A stretch of 64,000 nt of DNA, taken from Tetmemena sp. SeJ-2015 (taxonomy: Eukaryota; Ciliophora; Spirotrichea; Sporadotrichida; Oxytrichidae). Shown piece after piece: positions 9,555 to 20,429 of the stretch; the first letter of the stretch is position 1; each line of letters starts with the position of its first letter. Below the pieces are notes generated by a model, which worked only from the letters and a program-made list of their open reading frames with translations, was not told the DNA's origin and did not search any database. A program made the translations under genes and the position numbers. The DNA is taken from the NCBI GenBank assembly GCA_027382625.1, contig JAJKFJ010022276.1:79406-143405 (forward strand), in the 5' to 3' direction.

Positions 9555-12170
9555 ATGGCAGACGCAAGACAAATCCTTAGACCTAAGTTTACCTACTCTC
9601 TTCTGAATATAATTTCAATTTATTGATGTAAGTATTCAAAGAATGATGGAATCATGCTGAGAAGAGAGAATGAACTCGTGATGCGATTCTATTTCAATTC
9701 CGCTAGCAAGCCTACGCAGACTGATGCTCAACATCTTCCCGACATTGGCACTCTTAAGCGCTCAGTAACTAGATTCAATGCAGACACTGAGACCCTTGAA
9801 AAATCTGTAAGTCTTCTATGACTTGCTGAACTGCTTCTACTTATTGAAATTAACTCGTGATTAAGATTGGCTAATTGGTTTATAGGCCAGGGATAAGAAA
9901 GAACTGTATGGTATCTTTGGAATGATTGAGCTTCCAGATGCTCAGTACCTCATTTTGATAGAAGAGTGCACTCTCCTTGGTTAAGTCCTAAAGGCCAACG
10001 TTTTTAGAGTAGATAAGCTACTCTATGTGCCCCTGCATCCTAACCCTACATACAGAGCGTAAGTTAAAATCAAATCCACCACTTATTATCAGCTTCTCAA
10101 TACTTTCAATAGATCTGCAGAGGCTACCAAATATATCGAGATGATTGAAAATATCGCCAACAATAAGGCCTTCTATTTCTCGTACAATGTAGATCTCACT
10201 ATAAATTTTTTTCAATTAACTGACGTCACTAAGAGCAAATTTTATAGAAGAGATGAGATATTAAAAATGTAATTTGAAGCATGCAAGTAAACATCTAGGA
10301 GGCGCTTAATGTTAATGCCTACGATAAAGATCCACTAGCAGATGCCATGCAGTACTACCCGAACGCAATCAAGAACATCCCTAAACAATTTTAGATAGTT
10401 AAATTATATTACCATCCCTCACTTCACTTTCAACAATTTCCTTCTCAAAGATTACTCGCAACTTGTCGCTGCTCCCTTCAGAGTGCCTTGCATCTATGGA
10501 TTCGCTTATATTCGCACTCAATATTTTTATATTTCTAACCGGAAAATAATTCTTATTTATAATAACTGTTGTTGACCCAGATAACCAGCAGAAGTATGAC
10601 TTTGTGCTGCTCTCAAAGAAAGACTGCCGCCGCCCTGGAAGAAGATTCTTAGTTAGAGGTATTGACAAAGACGGCTGCGTTGCAAACTTTGTCGAAACAG
10701 AACACATTATAAGTTATTACTCTCCAATTAAAAAATATGAAATTATCTAGCATGTTGAAAACGGCCGCATCAAGTTTGGCTCTTACATTTAATATACTTA
10801 AATCTAATTGCTATACTTATTTATCATTCAAACAAGAGGATCTATTCCTCTTCTCTGGTCTCAAAAACCTACCATGAAGTACAACCCACCAGTGAGAATT
10901 AACCCTAACTTGCAAGACTTTAAATCATTGCTATGCAAGAAAATTGTTTATTGACTCTCTGCCTCTAGCTAGAAAGCATTTAGAGGAGATGAAGAGTGTG
11001 TGGGGAGAGACCTACATGATTAACTTGATTGATAAGAAGGGCTCTCAGTTGAGAGTTGGCACCAGTTTTACTAATCTCTGGAAAGAGCTTTCAGATTCTC
11101 AAATTGGATACACCTGGTTCGACTTCCATCATGAGTGCAAAAAAATGAAGTATGAGAATCTTGCCAAACTTCTTGACTAATTCCAAGACTTAAAATTTTA
11201 CTCTTATTTCATTTAATTTGAGACAAGCTCTCTGCCTATGGCTACTACTACGCAGTCCTTGATTATGGAATGGAGGCTAGAGAAAAGATCACTAACCTCA
11301 CTACTAGCATAATCAAAAGACAAGCAGGAAACTTCAGAACTATTCTGTATTCTAAAATCTTATTATATTAAAAAGTAATTATTGTTGTAGAAATAATTGC
11401 ATGGACTGTCTTGACAGGACAAATGTTGTGCAATCAGTCATTGGCAGAAATATTTTGCATAAACAGCTTTTTGAAATGCAGCTCTCTGGAAAGCCAACTG
11501 GTTCTCCTTTTGAGAAATTCTCAGCACAACAATTTGTTAAGTATTCTTTTTTATTTAACTTGAAGAGTGTTTCAGAGAGAGTTGGACTGACAATGCCAAC
11601 ATGGTATCAATCTTGTACACTGGCACCCCTGCTTTGAAAACTGATTTCACTAGAACTGGAAAACGTTCTACAAAGGGAGCTCTGAATGATGGTTTAAACT
11701 CGATCACAAGATACTACATTAACAACTACTGCGACGGATACAATCACGACTGCCTTGATTTGACACAGGGAAAACTGCTCCCCAACTCAAAAATCACAAA
11801 GAAGGGATTCCTCTCTCCTCTTAAGATCACACTATTCACTGTAAGTCTAAACTCTATTCTTAATTCGATTCCATTTTAATACTTTCTCTGTTTCTTTATA
11901 ATATGGTTGAAAATTGTACCTAATACTCCTCTTCTTTAGATCCTGATATTGATGTACTTCTTGCGGCAGTTCCTTGGATCTTACATTCCTCACAACGAAG
12001 ATAACAAAGCTCTCATGCTTCACTATATCATCATGGCCATCGCACTCTTTGCAGGCACTCAGATGATAACAATTACTCATCACTTACTATCTCTTTAAGC
12101 TTAACTTAATCCATTAGAAGAGAATTAGAATTAATATCTTATCTTGCAACTCTTTAGGATCGATTAATGA
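9555..12170 (+). CDS. SAC1: SAC1-type phosphoinositide phosphatase
   Basis: This enzyme removes phosphate from PI4P and related lipids at ER/Golgi membranes. ATG 9555; TGA 12168-12170. Blocks in order: RDKKELYGIFGMIEL; KYIEMIENIANNKAFYFSYN; FTFNNFLLKDY...VPCIYGFAYIRT; RRPGRRFLVRGIDKDGCVANFVET; RGSIPLLWSQKPTMKYNPP; LIDKKGSQ; GYTWFDFHHECKKMKYENL; the catalytic CX5R loop RNNCMDCLDRTNVVQS at about 11388-11430; then WTDNANMVSILYTGTPALK, FTRTGKRSTKGALNDGLNS and RYYINNYCDGYNHDCLDL. It ends with two hydrophobic segments (TLFTILMYFLRQFLG and MLHYIIMAIALFAGTQMI) that would anchor it, as in yeast and animal Sac1. An intron of about 80 nt lies after TETLEKS (about 9807-9885). IESs at 11186-11224 and 11336-11392 are resolved. 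Others near 9620, 10200-10300, 10390, 10530 and 11535 are evident but unplaced. Confidence 0.93.
11186..11224. other. IES, pointer AGAC
   Basis: AGAC at 11186-11189 and 11221-11224. Removal of 35 bases gives LLDQFQDKLSAYGYYYAVLD in the SAC1 domain. Confidence 0.85.
11336..11392. other. IES, pointer AGAA, directly upstream of the catalytic loop
   Basis: AGAA at 11336-11339 and 11389-11392. Removal of 53 bases joins AGNFRN to NCMDCLDRTN, so excision is required to assemble the SAC1 active site. Confidence 0.88.
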
Positions 12171-12260
12171 ACGAGCAAATTTTTCTAATAAGAGTATCAT
12201 AACAGTGCGCAAAGTATTAAAGAGAAATTTAATATAAGATTAATTTTAAAGTGGGAGGAT

Positions 12261-13333
12261 ATGTTTGAGCTTGTCAAAGGCTTAATAGAGATCAAGATTG
12301 CATAGAGGGGATAAGAAGCCCAAAACTAGCAAAATTAAATCAGACTTAACCCTGAGGAAGAGCCTTTCACAGATTTAAATAAATGTCTTGTGAATCCTTC
12401 CAAAAGACCACATAATATCGATGAAGTTTCTTATTTAATGAGTATGCTTGACCAGTAATTTTTAATCAGGCTGAGCGTAACTTAATGAGTGCTTCTTTTA
12501 AGAACTACATTTTGAAGCTTTGAAGCAATTTGCAAACTCTTTCTAACATTTTAGGAAGTGCAAAATACGAAAAGCACCACTAATCGCTCGTGGAATACAA
12601 GCTCATTTAACATTAAATTGCTCTATACATTTTATTTGCAAAAAGCATTCTATAACTTCCTTACTGATTAGTAGATGCAAAGAAGTAATAGACTTGATAG
12701 AGATTAAAATTCTATCACTAGTTGGAGTGAGCTCAGAAGAAATAGAATCCTAAGTGCATTTTCTCAAAACTCTGGGCGATTTCTACCGATATATAGCTGA
12801 ATAAAACGACCACCCTGGCGCAACTCAAGCGATAGAGAAAGCGCTAAAGAATTATACTCAAGGAGTGAAGGTAGCTAGAGAAAGTTAGATGAGCATCTCT
12901 AATCCTATATATCTCGCGCTTCTTCTAAACAGGTCTCAAAGAATTTCATAGACTCTCATTATCTTTATTTAAGATGTCTGTTTTCTACTATGAAATCATG
13001 AAGGATGAGAGAAAGGGTTGCCTCCTAAGTGAAATGTGCCTTCAGGAGTCTCATAAGACTTTGGATTCCCTGAATGATGAAGGATCCCGAGAGGCCAAAT
13101 TTATTCTAGACATGATGCGGGATAATCTTAGAATCTGGAAATCCAAGCTATAGATGAAACAAGATCAGATCTATTATGAGTAGTAGTAGGATCACTTTAA
13201 AAATAGTCAGTCAACTCATGATTCCTACAGGACAAATTAAGGCTCAGCAAAGAAGCAAGAATCAGGCAGCTTCAAACTCAGAAATAAAGAGAGACTTAGG
13301 TAATCACAATTCTCAGACCTGCAAGCTTCTTGA
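12261..13333 (+). CDS. 14-3-3 protein with extended N- and C-termini
   Basis: 14-3-3 proteins are dimeric adaptors that bind phosphoserine/threonine motifs. ATG 12261; TGA 13331-13333. An unusual N-terminal extension (MFELVKGLIEIK ... SYLMSMLDQQ) precedes the first family block AERNLMSASFKNYI. Then come EIKILSLVGVSSEEIES, FLKTLGDFYRYIAE, HPGATQAIEKALKNY, ISNPIYLALLLN, MSVFYYEIMKDERKGC, EMCLQESHKTLDSLNDEGS and ILDMMRDNLRIWKSKL. A Gln/Ser-rich tail of about 50 residues follows. A frame change lies in a 5-T run (12459-12463) just before the first block, where two T residues are in excess. A further interruption before MSVFYYE (about 12929-12972) breaks LLLN from MSVFYYE. Region 12530-12700 holds AT-rich interruptions between SFKNYI and EIKIL. 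Confidence 0.9.
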
Positions 13334-13603
13334 ATTCAGTAAAATTATTATGTACAGAAAATAAGTATGCCAAGGGAGCAATTGATTAGTGTCAGAAGCT
13401 TAGGAATTTTTAGGGAATCTTAAATTATTATACAGAACAAAAAGAACTTAGTTAGAAAAGTTCCTTAACTTGAAATATAAGAAAACTCATGAAGAATAGC
13501 ATTAAAGATTAATTATTGTACCACTAAGACTATTAATGGAAGCTAGGGTTATATTAATTTTTCTGTGAGAGATATATCTATAATAATTTGAATTCAAAGA
13601 TAA
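13334..13603. other. intergenic spacer between 14-3-3 and ANTH genes
   Basis: AT-rich, no coding signal on either strand that continues. Short TTAGGAATTTT/TTAGGGAATCTT-like words are present, but nothing identifiable as a telomere-addition or promoter site. Confidence 0.5.
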
Positions 13604-16600
13604 ATGAGCAGCATACAAGGTGGAGTAAACAAACTCGTGAGAAATATCGTAGCCTCTAAGGGAAAATCAGACTTTGAAAAAGTAAACCTATTTTAAGGTG
13701 TCGAGATAATCTCAAATTTCTCTTTAGAGTTTGATCAAGGGCATTTTTAGTAATTTACAAGCAAATTTTTTATTTAAGCACTTATCACAATGATTCAAAG
13801 GAACCTAAGGAGAAGCATGTATTGTGTAAGTTGATCTATAGTATTAATCTAATGACGACTATTTCGAATGAGCAAAACTGATGCTAATTGCTTCCGGTTC
13901 TCATACTGATACATTAATTTATGGCATCTATGATGAATTTTCAATTGTCCTAAACCCTTTTTCTAGACATCATTGAATGCTTGAGAGGATCTATACCATC
14001 AATTACTCCTAGAGAAGCCATGACCAAGATAATTGAGCGCTTCTTAAAGAACATAGGCAGCTGGGCTTGCACTACTAAGATCTTTATTGTGCTACATCGT
14101 TGCCTCTAGGACACCGGCCTCTCTTTGAAGATGTCTCAAGAACTCAAGTCGAAAGAGCATCTTCTGCACTCTTACTAAAAGAAAGCTACTGACACAAGCT
14201 ATGAAGCTAAGATGTATGCAGAGATCTTAAAATTATGAGCTGAAAAGATTCAATTAAATATCTCCCAGATGTACAACTCTTACATTAAGTTCTTCTACAA
14301 CGCAAAGCTTCAATCTCAAATATTGAACATGCGCATGACCGAAGTATCTGCTAAGCTGAAATCTTTCTAGATCCAGGACTTATTGAAGCAATACGAGACA
14401 TTTGACGCTTTGATTCTGCAAATCTTCTCTCTCTATGAGCACTAATCTTTCTGCAAGCGCACCCGTCTCTTTTCAAATGTGATTCAGCTGTTGTTCATAG
14501 ATCTACTCCAAATTTACAAGGTCTTCTATGTGCTCATAACTGAGGTCCTCGAAAGATTCACTGAGCTACAAGTCGAATAAGCTAAGAAAGCTTTCGTAGT
14601 GTATCAAAACTTCGTCAGCTTCACTTAGACTATGAAATCTAAGACTAACTTCATAATGAATGAGTTCTAATTCTCAGTGAAGCTCCCCGAGTTCTACTAA
14701 CTATTTATAATCAAATCATTGTCAGTCTTTTCATGCATTTTAAACCAGACTCTGCTTTAGTGATGACTTTAAAACAGTGCATGAGGAGAAGTCATTTAAC
14801 CCAAGTGGCAAGGGTCAGTAGAACTTAGATAATGTTTCAAAGCAATTGCGTGGAGGAATGAACAGGAGCTAATTCTAAACTGGCTACTCTGATGGTAAAG
14901 TGTAGAAGGATGAGCATCACTTCTCAGCTGAGGAGTATCTTTTCAAAAGCATGTAAAAGCAAGAAGACTCAGATTCAGGGGAAGATTTCGATTACGGAGA
15001 TGAGGAGGAAGAGGAGGAAGGCTTCTCATTCCAAAATGGTGCTGCTGAAAGTGACTTCAGACCTAGCGAATATAAGCCAGCTAGTTAGAGTGCAGATAAT
15101 TACGATTTGATGAACTTCATCACTCAGATGGACGTTCCAGGCTAGAGTAGCAGCTCTTCAAGTGCAAACACCACAACTTCATTCTAAAATAACTAGTCTT
15201 CTAACAACAATCAAGCAGGAAGCAGTTTGCTTGATGATCTTTTCTTTGGCCAACCTTCCACTACTACATACAACTACTACTGCTTCATAGCCTCTTATTG
15301 CCTAAAGTAATAACTTTGGTCAAAATAGCTTGAAATCAAATTGATGCAAATTTTAAACTTATTATAGCGGCTTTGGTTAGTAGTAACAATAGCAGTAATA
15401 TTAGCAGCAGCAACCAGGATTTCAAGCTAGCTAGTTCAATACACAATAGGTAGCAGCTGTAGATCACTTGTTCGATTTCAACCAGCCTCTGATATCTTCT
15501 TCAGGGGTGAATAACGTCTAGCAGCAAAATCAAATGGACTAATTTAAGCAACTTTATACTAACGTGCAGCAAATCCAACCTACATAGGTAGTCACTGCTC
15601 AAAACTAGATTATTAAAGTTCATTTCCTAATTTATATGAATATCTCTGAATGAGATGCAGTAGCAGCAACCACCTCAGCAATTCCAGTCAAACATGATGG
15701 GCATGAATGGCATGGGCTATGGAACAAATGCAGGAATGGGAGTTATGGGAATGAACACTGGCATGGCTATGGGCGGTATGGGAATGGGTATGGGCATGAA
15801 TTCTGGCATGGGGATGCAAGGAATGGGTGGCATGAATGGAATGGGAATGGGAGGAATGAATATGGGCATGGGAATGAACACTATGTAAGGAGGAATGGGT
15901 ATGAACAACTAATTCATGACCGGAGCAGGTATGAACACTATGTAGAAAATTAAATGAAAATCGGAATTAAGTTAAAACAATAAATGAAGATATGTAAAAT
16001 GTTGGCTGTTAAAATGCAAGCTACGAAGCTCAATATGGGCTTGTTCGATAATTTATAGAGTTTTATTATGAGTTTGCTCTGCTGTCATAATTCTTGGAGA
16101 GCTCTGCGAAGTAATATTGATGTTGCAAACTCTGAATAAAGAAATGAGCTAGATTTACAAACTTATGGCCGAGGTAACTCTTGATACAGACTTCCTTCAA
16201 AGAAGTTACAAGGATGAAGCTGCGTATAATTTAATGCTAAATCTAATGGTAATAATTTCAACCCAAAAACTCACACTTCAATTCTCTTTTTCATTCAATT
16301 TTCAGCTATAATATGATGGGAGCAGCCGGTGGGATGAACTAAGGCTAGGCTTTCATGACTAACAATCAATATCTCATCATTTTATATATGATAATATATA
16401 TTGCCATTTAGATTTTAAATTCTTATTGTAAATACCTTCCAAACACAGTAATAGAATAATATGGGCATGGGTATGTACAATAATCAGTAGTCTAGCTTCC
16501 CTACTGGAAACCAAGCCAATAATAATAACTTCTAATAAAACTAAAATCAGCAGTAGCAGCAACAGGTGAACAGAGGATCATCTATTTATTATAAATTACT

Positions 16601-16620
16601 GCCACTATATTTAAATGATC
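13604..16620 (+). CDS. ANTH-domain (AP180/CALM-type) clathrin adaptor with Gln- and Met/Gly-rich tail
   Basis: ANTH domains bind PI(4,5)P2 and link clathrin to membranes. ATG 13604 (MSSIQGGVNKLVRNIVASKG). The domain follows: EPKEKHVL, LIASGSHTDTLIYGIYDEFS, SITPREAMTKIIERFLKNIG, WACTTKIFIVLHRCLQD, MYNSYIKFFYNAKL, KRTRLFSNVIQLLFIDLLQI and QAKKAFVVYQNFVSFTQTMK. An acidic linker (DSDSGEDFDYGDEEEEEEG) comes next, then LLDDLFFG (short motifs of the clathrin/AP2-binding kind are plausible). A Gln-rich part and a Met/Gly-rich repeat at 15694-15950 (MGMNGMG-type units) follow; the tail resumes at 16313-16350 and 16440-16580 (MGMGMYNNQQSSFPTG, Asn/Gln runs). A GT-AG-like gap lies at about 16250-16302. 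The C-terminal stop is not fixed. Segment 16028-16250 does not look like the tail (separate entry). Confidence 0.82.
15694..15950 (+). repeat. Met/Gly-rich coding repeat in the ANTH protein tail
   Basis: Degenerate in-frame ATGGGXATG-type repeats encode about 70 residues of MGMG, GGMNGMG and similar. The reverse strand is open but is only the antisense of the repeat. Confidence 0.85.
16028..16250 (+). other. helical coding-like segment inserted in the ANTH tail
   Basis: Between two Met/Gly/Gln-rich tail pieces lies a stretch of quite different composition. One frame reads AVIILGELCEVILMLQTLNK, MSQIYKLMAEVTLDTDFLQR and KDEAAYNLMLNLM, an amphipathic helical protein of roughly GAT-domain character. 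Another frame over 16009-16100 reads MGLFDNLQSFIM. It may be a scrambled or misplaced coding segment, or a domain of this protein that resumes after an IES. Not identified. Confidence 0.35.
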
Positions 16621-17213
16621 AGTGGCCAATAATAATGAATTCACCTTCTGGTGAGTGTGAAAGAATAATACTGAGTTATCTGTTGTTATAGGCAAGTAGA
16701 AAATAGCTAAATCATGTTTCTTAAGCTTTATTTTAAAGGATTTTAGCTAATCTCTACATAATAAATATATAAGCTTACAATAAATTCTGAAAACATATGA
16801 GATCTTATTGTCATATTTTTTGTAAATCAGATGATAATTGGAAACGGTCAGAAATTTGTAGACAATACCACGAGAATAGTTTGAAGTCTGTAAATCATAG
16901 CCAAGTTAACCAATCCTGGTGGATATCTACAGATTAAATTTGAATTCTTAAATCTTAAAACTACAAAATATATTTTCTTCGATAAGGAATATCAATATCA
17001 AATATTGTAAAGAAAGAAGTGTAGTGAGAATTTATTGAGCAAATAAACAAAAAAAGTGGTTCCATCGAGTATAAAATACGCGGAATATTTGTAAGTCAAG
17101 AAGTTTTGATTAAAATTTCTCGACCGAGAGGTATTTATAACAAAGTTGATATTTTCAAGGTCTATTTTCAAAGATTTTGCTTCTTTTACTCTGGCAAGAG
17201 TATCAATTTTTCC
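16621..17213. other. AT-rich spacer between the ANTH and CDC25 genes
   Basis: No confident gene. A short plus-strand ORF from about 16832 (MIIGNGQKFVDNTTRIV) ends quickly and could be a leftover coding piece of the convergent ends. Otherwise AT-rich sequence. Confidence 0.4.
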
Positions 17214-20200
17214 TCATTCAAATTACAATTGGCACTTGCTCTGCAGTCTATCCGAAGCATCTCTAGTAGAGTAGGTCTTATAGTTATTCTTGCACTATTA
17301 GAACTTCTCCTTGCACTCATCCTTATAAGATTTATCAGCCATTGGAGTGTAAGTGCCGCTGCAAAGTTAAGGGAAGAGGCCAAAGAATTCTTTGTAGCCT
17401 CCTTCTAGCAGATAGATTTCACTGTAGAATAGTTAGGGATAGAAGTCTAAGTGAAGGCGTCTATCTATTTCTCTGAGGGCTCTGTACATTTTGGGACCGC
17501 GATGCTGAGAAAACTCGCAGTGGAAGATTATCACAGTCTATGTGGATTTATTACTTAAAATGCCTAAGAGTTTAATTTAAATGGACATCAACTACTCAAT
17601 GGTTTGCTAATTAGAGAAGAAGAAATCTTCCATTTACTCTGGAGTTGACATATTCAAAGCTCCTTAAATGTGGCCTCCTTAGTACTCGTAGTCAAATCTA
17701 CAGTCGATAATAAGCTTGGACAGCTTAGACTTAACTATATTATCTGAAATTCAATTTGTAAAGACTTTTTGCATGTGAAGTCAAACATTGAGGCTAACTC
17801 CTCTGGGCAAATAGTGTTCAGGTCAGGATGTCTGCAATCCTCTTACCTCGACAGTAGCTGAGCATCAGAATCAACTTTGTAGAGATCTTCTGAGATATTC
17901 ATAGGTCTCTATCCTTGAGTTGCCTCATATATGTTATTGTGAGCTCTAGTTTCATTTATAGAGAGGCCTTTCCTTGAATATGGAAGAGCAAATTAACATA
18001 CTTATTTAAGCAGGAGTTGCATCCTCATCATCTGGATTGATGATGCCTATCATCTCCAGTCTTGATATTTTCTTAATTCTTCTCCTTCTGCCACCTCCAT
18101 TTTCAGGGTCGAAAATGAACTTGTTCTTTCCTCTCTTCTGTAGTAGCTTTTGCAAGGGTCTGCTCTCATCATTATCGAACTCGTCCACATCTTAGCTGAG
18201 TCCTAAGCTCTCTTAGTCTTCAACTTGGGATGAACGTTTAGAAATTATTTAGATAGATAGTTGAAACTGAATAATTTATTCAAGGTTTAGAAGGGACCAT
18301 CTATAGAATAGGAGAATCCTGATTTTAAATATGAAGTGACTAGCATTTGCTGCCAAGTCTATAAAGCGATTACTTGCTTTTTAAGCTATTATCAGTTAAT
18401 ACATCCATTTAATCCTAAGCTGTTGAACCACAATTTAAAGGCTAAATTGAATTTAAATACTTAAAATTGATATAGTTGGGTTGATTTTCCTAATCTTAAT
18501 AAGATAAGTTGCGAATCACTGATTTAGTATTTTAGAATAGGCCAGATAAAGCCTGAGATTGGGTATTTTTACTATCTGATCCACTTTCATCATTGAATAA
18601 ACTAAGAGTCTTAGGATTTAAATAAAAGTTATAGAAATGGAAAAAACTTTAGCCTCTTTGTTATCGAGCCTACGTGATTACTAAAGAAGTCAGAGGGACA
18701 GAGTCTCATATATAAGATGGCATGTTAATAAAAATTGAATGCAAATCTCTTTGCTTGTTCTTTCGATCTGAGAGAGCTTTGGACATAATCGTTGTCTGCG
18801 CTGACAGAGTATTTAAGGCCGAGGAATTACGAGGCAGGGAGGCTTTTAGGAACTTTGTACTCATTTACTTTAATTTTTTAATCAACATTCAATAAGAGAT
18901 ATATGAATAAGTACTCTGCAGCAGCATCTTCTTCAAAGGTAAAATCTTGCTGACCCAATCTGGAAAATTGCCTTTGGGTGGCGATTTCCGATTCAAAGTT
19001 TGAATTATTGTAACTGATAGTTTAAGAAACTACCCCTTCTTTTTGCCTGTAGGCACAAAAGTTCTTGCTTTGCACTTCTATGAGTTAAGAAGGGTTATAA
19101 TTTCCACTACTGAGGGAGTTAGCAGTTGAGATGCTTGAAAAATTTCTATCCATGTTAAGGGAGACAAAGTTTTACAAATAAGAAGAAGGAATTAATGAGT
19201 GAGTGTGATTATGGACTTAAAATTTTGGTTTGAATAGCTTTAGTGGTTACTTAAGAATTCATTTGAATTTAGTGCTGAGCCTATGAAGTCTTCTTCCTCT
19301 GCCACTTTGAAGTTTATGGAATACTTAAAACAATATTAAAAATAGTTAACAAGGTTTTACTTTTGAGTTGGTCTATTTTCTATGCTCTCTATGCATGAGA
19401 AATCATTATCCTCCTAATCTCTGATAGATCTATGAGATAAACCCGCTTAGAGATGTTGCTCAGTTTATGCAAATAGGGTTTCAGGGGCGATTTCAAAAGG
19501 GTTTTCGGTAATTTTAGGCACTTAGTTTGCAAAAGGCAGGTATTTCTTGTTCTTATGTGCGAGAGGTGGCTTCATAGAGGGCTTTGCGCTTGAAATCGCA
19601 GTGGAATAAGAAATTTAGCTCATAGTTTGCGGAGTTTCAGACTCAAACTACTGCTAGTCGCAAACAAGTTCATAATTTACTTTAACTTAATAGTATTGAC
19701 TCGTGAGTTCTTCAAAGTTAAAAGTTCTCTTGATTCCTTAAAGAGACTCAAAGCCTTGAGTCTCTGTCGCAATAGATGAATAAATAGCACATTTAAATAT
19801 TAATAGCTTATGAAGTACGCTGGGAGGGGACTCGAGATTCCCTGACACTAAGTAAGTGCTCCTAGTCATCAAAGTACTAGTCTTCAGTTCTTATTTTCTG
19901 CAGCCTCTGTAAGACCAAGTTTTGCTTTGAGACAGCTGGTTTGAAGTTAAAAGGTTACTTCTGAGCGGGTTGGCGCTTTTACATGCTTTGATAGTCAAAT
20001 GGGGAGTAGTTCATTATTGAAAGATGAGCTTGAAGTGTGAGGTAGTTGCTGAGGTTTTTCGGGTAGTCTTAAGAGGTCCGAGAGGCGTTTAAACTTCTCT
20101 AAGTATGATGAATTAATTATTTAAATTTAAATTCAATTTAATTTACGCTCTTTTCAGACCACACAGCTGCTATCTACAATAAATATTTTAAGATAAAATT

Positions 20201-20341
20201 TAACTTTTTTGGTCAAGTTTATTGAAAGAGGCTGCACTTGTTTTCGAAAATATGGAAAACTCACTCTCTCGGAATCTAAGTTTTAGATTTGGAGATTTCT
20301 GGGCCGCTTTCTACTCCAAAACCTTTCTTTTTGGCTATCAT
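17214..20341 (-). CDS. CDC25-type dual-specificity phosphatase
   Basis: CDC25 activates cyclin-dependent kinases by dephosphorylating their inhibitory Thr/Tyr. The rhodanese-fold catalytic domain is unmistakable: [17 protein letters not shown] (about 18000-18060); [20 protein letters not shown] with NMSTPEQMEDF (about 17620-17722); [20 protein letters not shown], the CX5R loop with Cys codon 17519-17517; then [20 protein letters not shown] and [17 protein letters not shown]. The stop TGA is at 17216-17214. The long N-terminal region is low complexity and Ser/Gln/Pro-rich ([20 protein letters not shown] from ATG 20014), as expected for a regulatory region. An upstream ATG at 20341 ([15 protein letters not shown]) followed by a GT-AG intron may be the true start. 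An IES lies at 19783-19807; several frame changes at 18400-19400 are unresolved. Cdc25 versus a Cdc25-like arsenate-reductase family is settled by the HCEFSxxRGP loop. Confidence 0.9.
19783..19807. other. IES, pointer AATAGC (GCTATT on the coding strand)
   Basis: Copies at 19783-19788 and 19802-19807. Removal of 19 bases joins SQRTSQAI to [16 protein letters not shown] in the CDC25 N-terminal region and removes a TGA. Confidence 0.8.
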
Positions 20342-20429
20342 AATATCTGTGGACAATTTTATAGTTCCCGCTTCTGAATTAAATAAGCATTAAAAAATTC
20401 TCTAAACTTATCAAAATATATAAGCTTCT

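Noticed and set aside
15717..15908. Pro/Ile-rich minus-strand ORF
   Set aside because: Antisense of the Met/Gly repeat; ATG-GG repeats necessarily give an open CCC-AT frame.
17106..17408. Plus-strand hydrophobic ORF that looks like a membrane protein
   Set aside because: It is the antisense of the CDC25 catalytic domain C-terminal part, which has clear homology.
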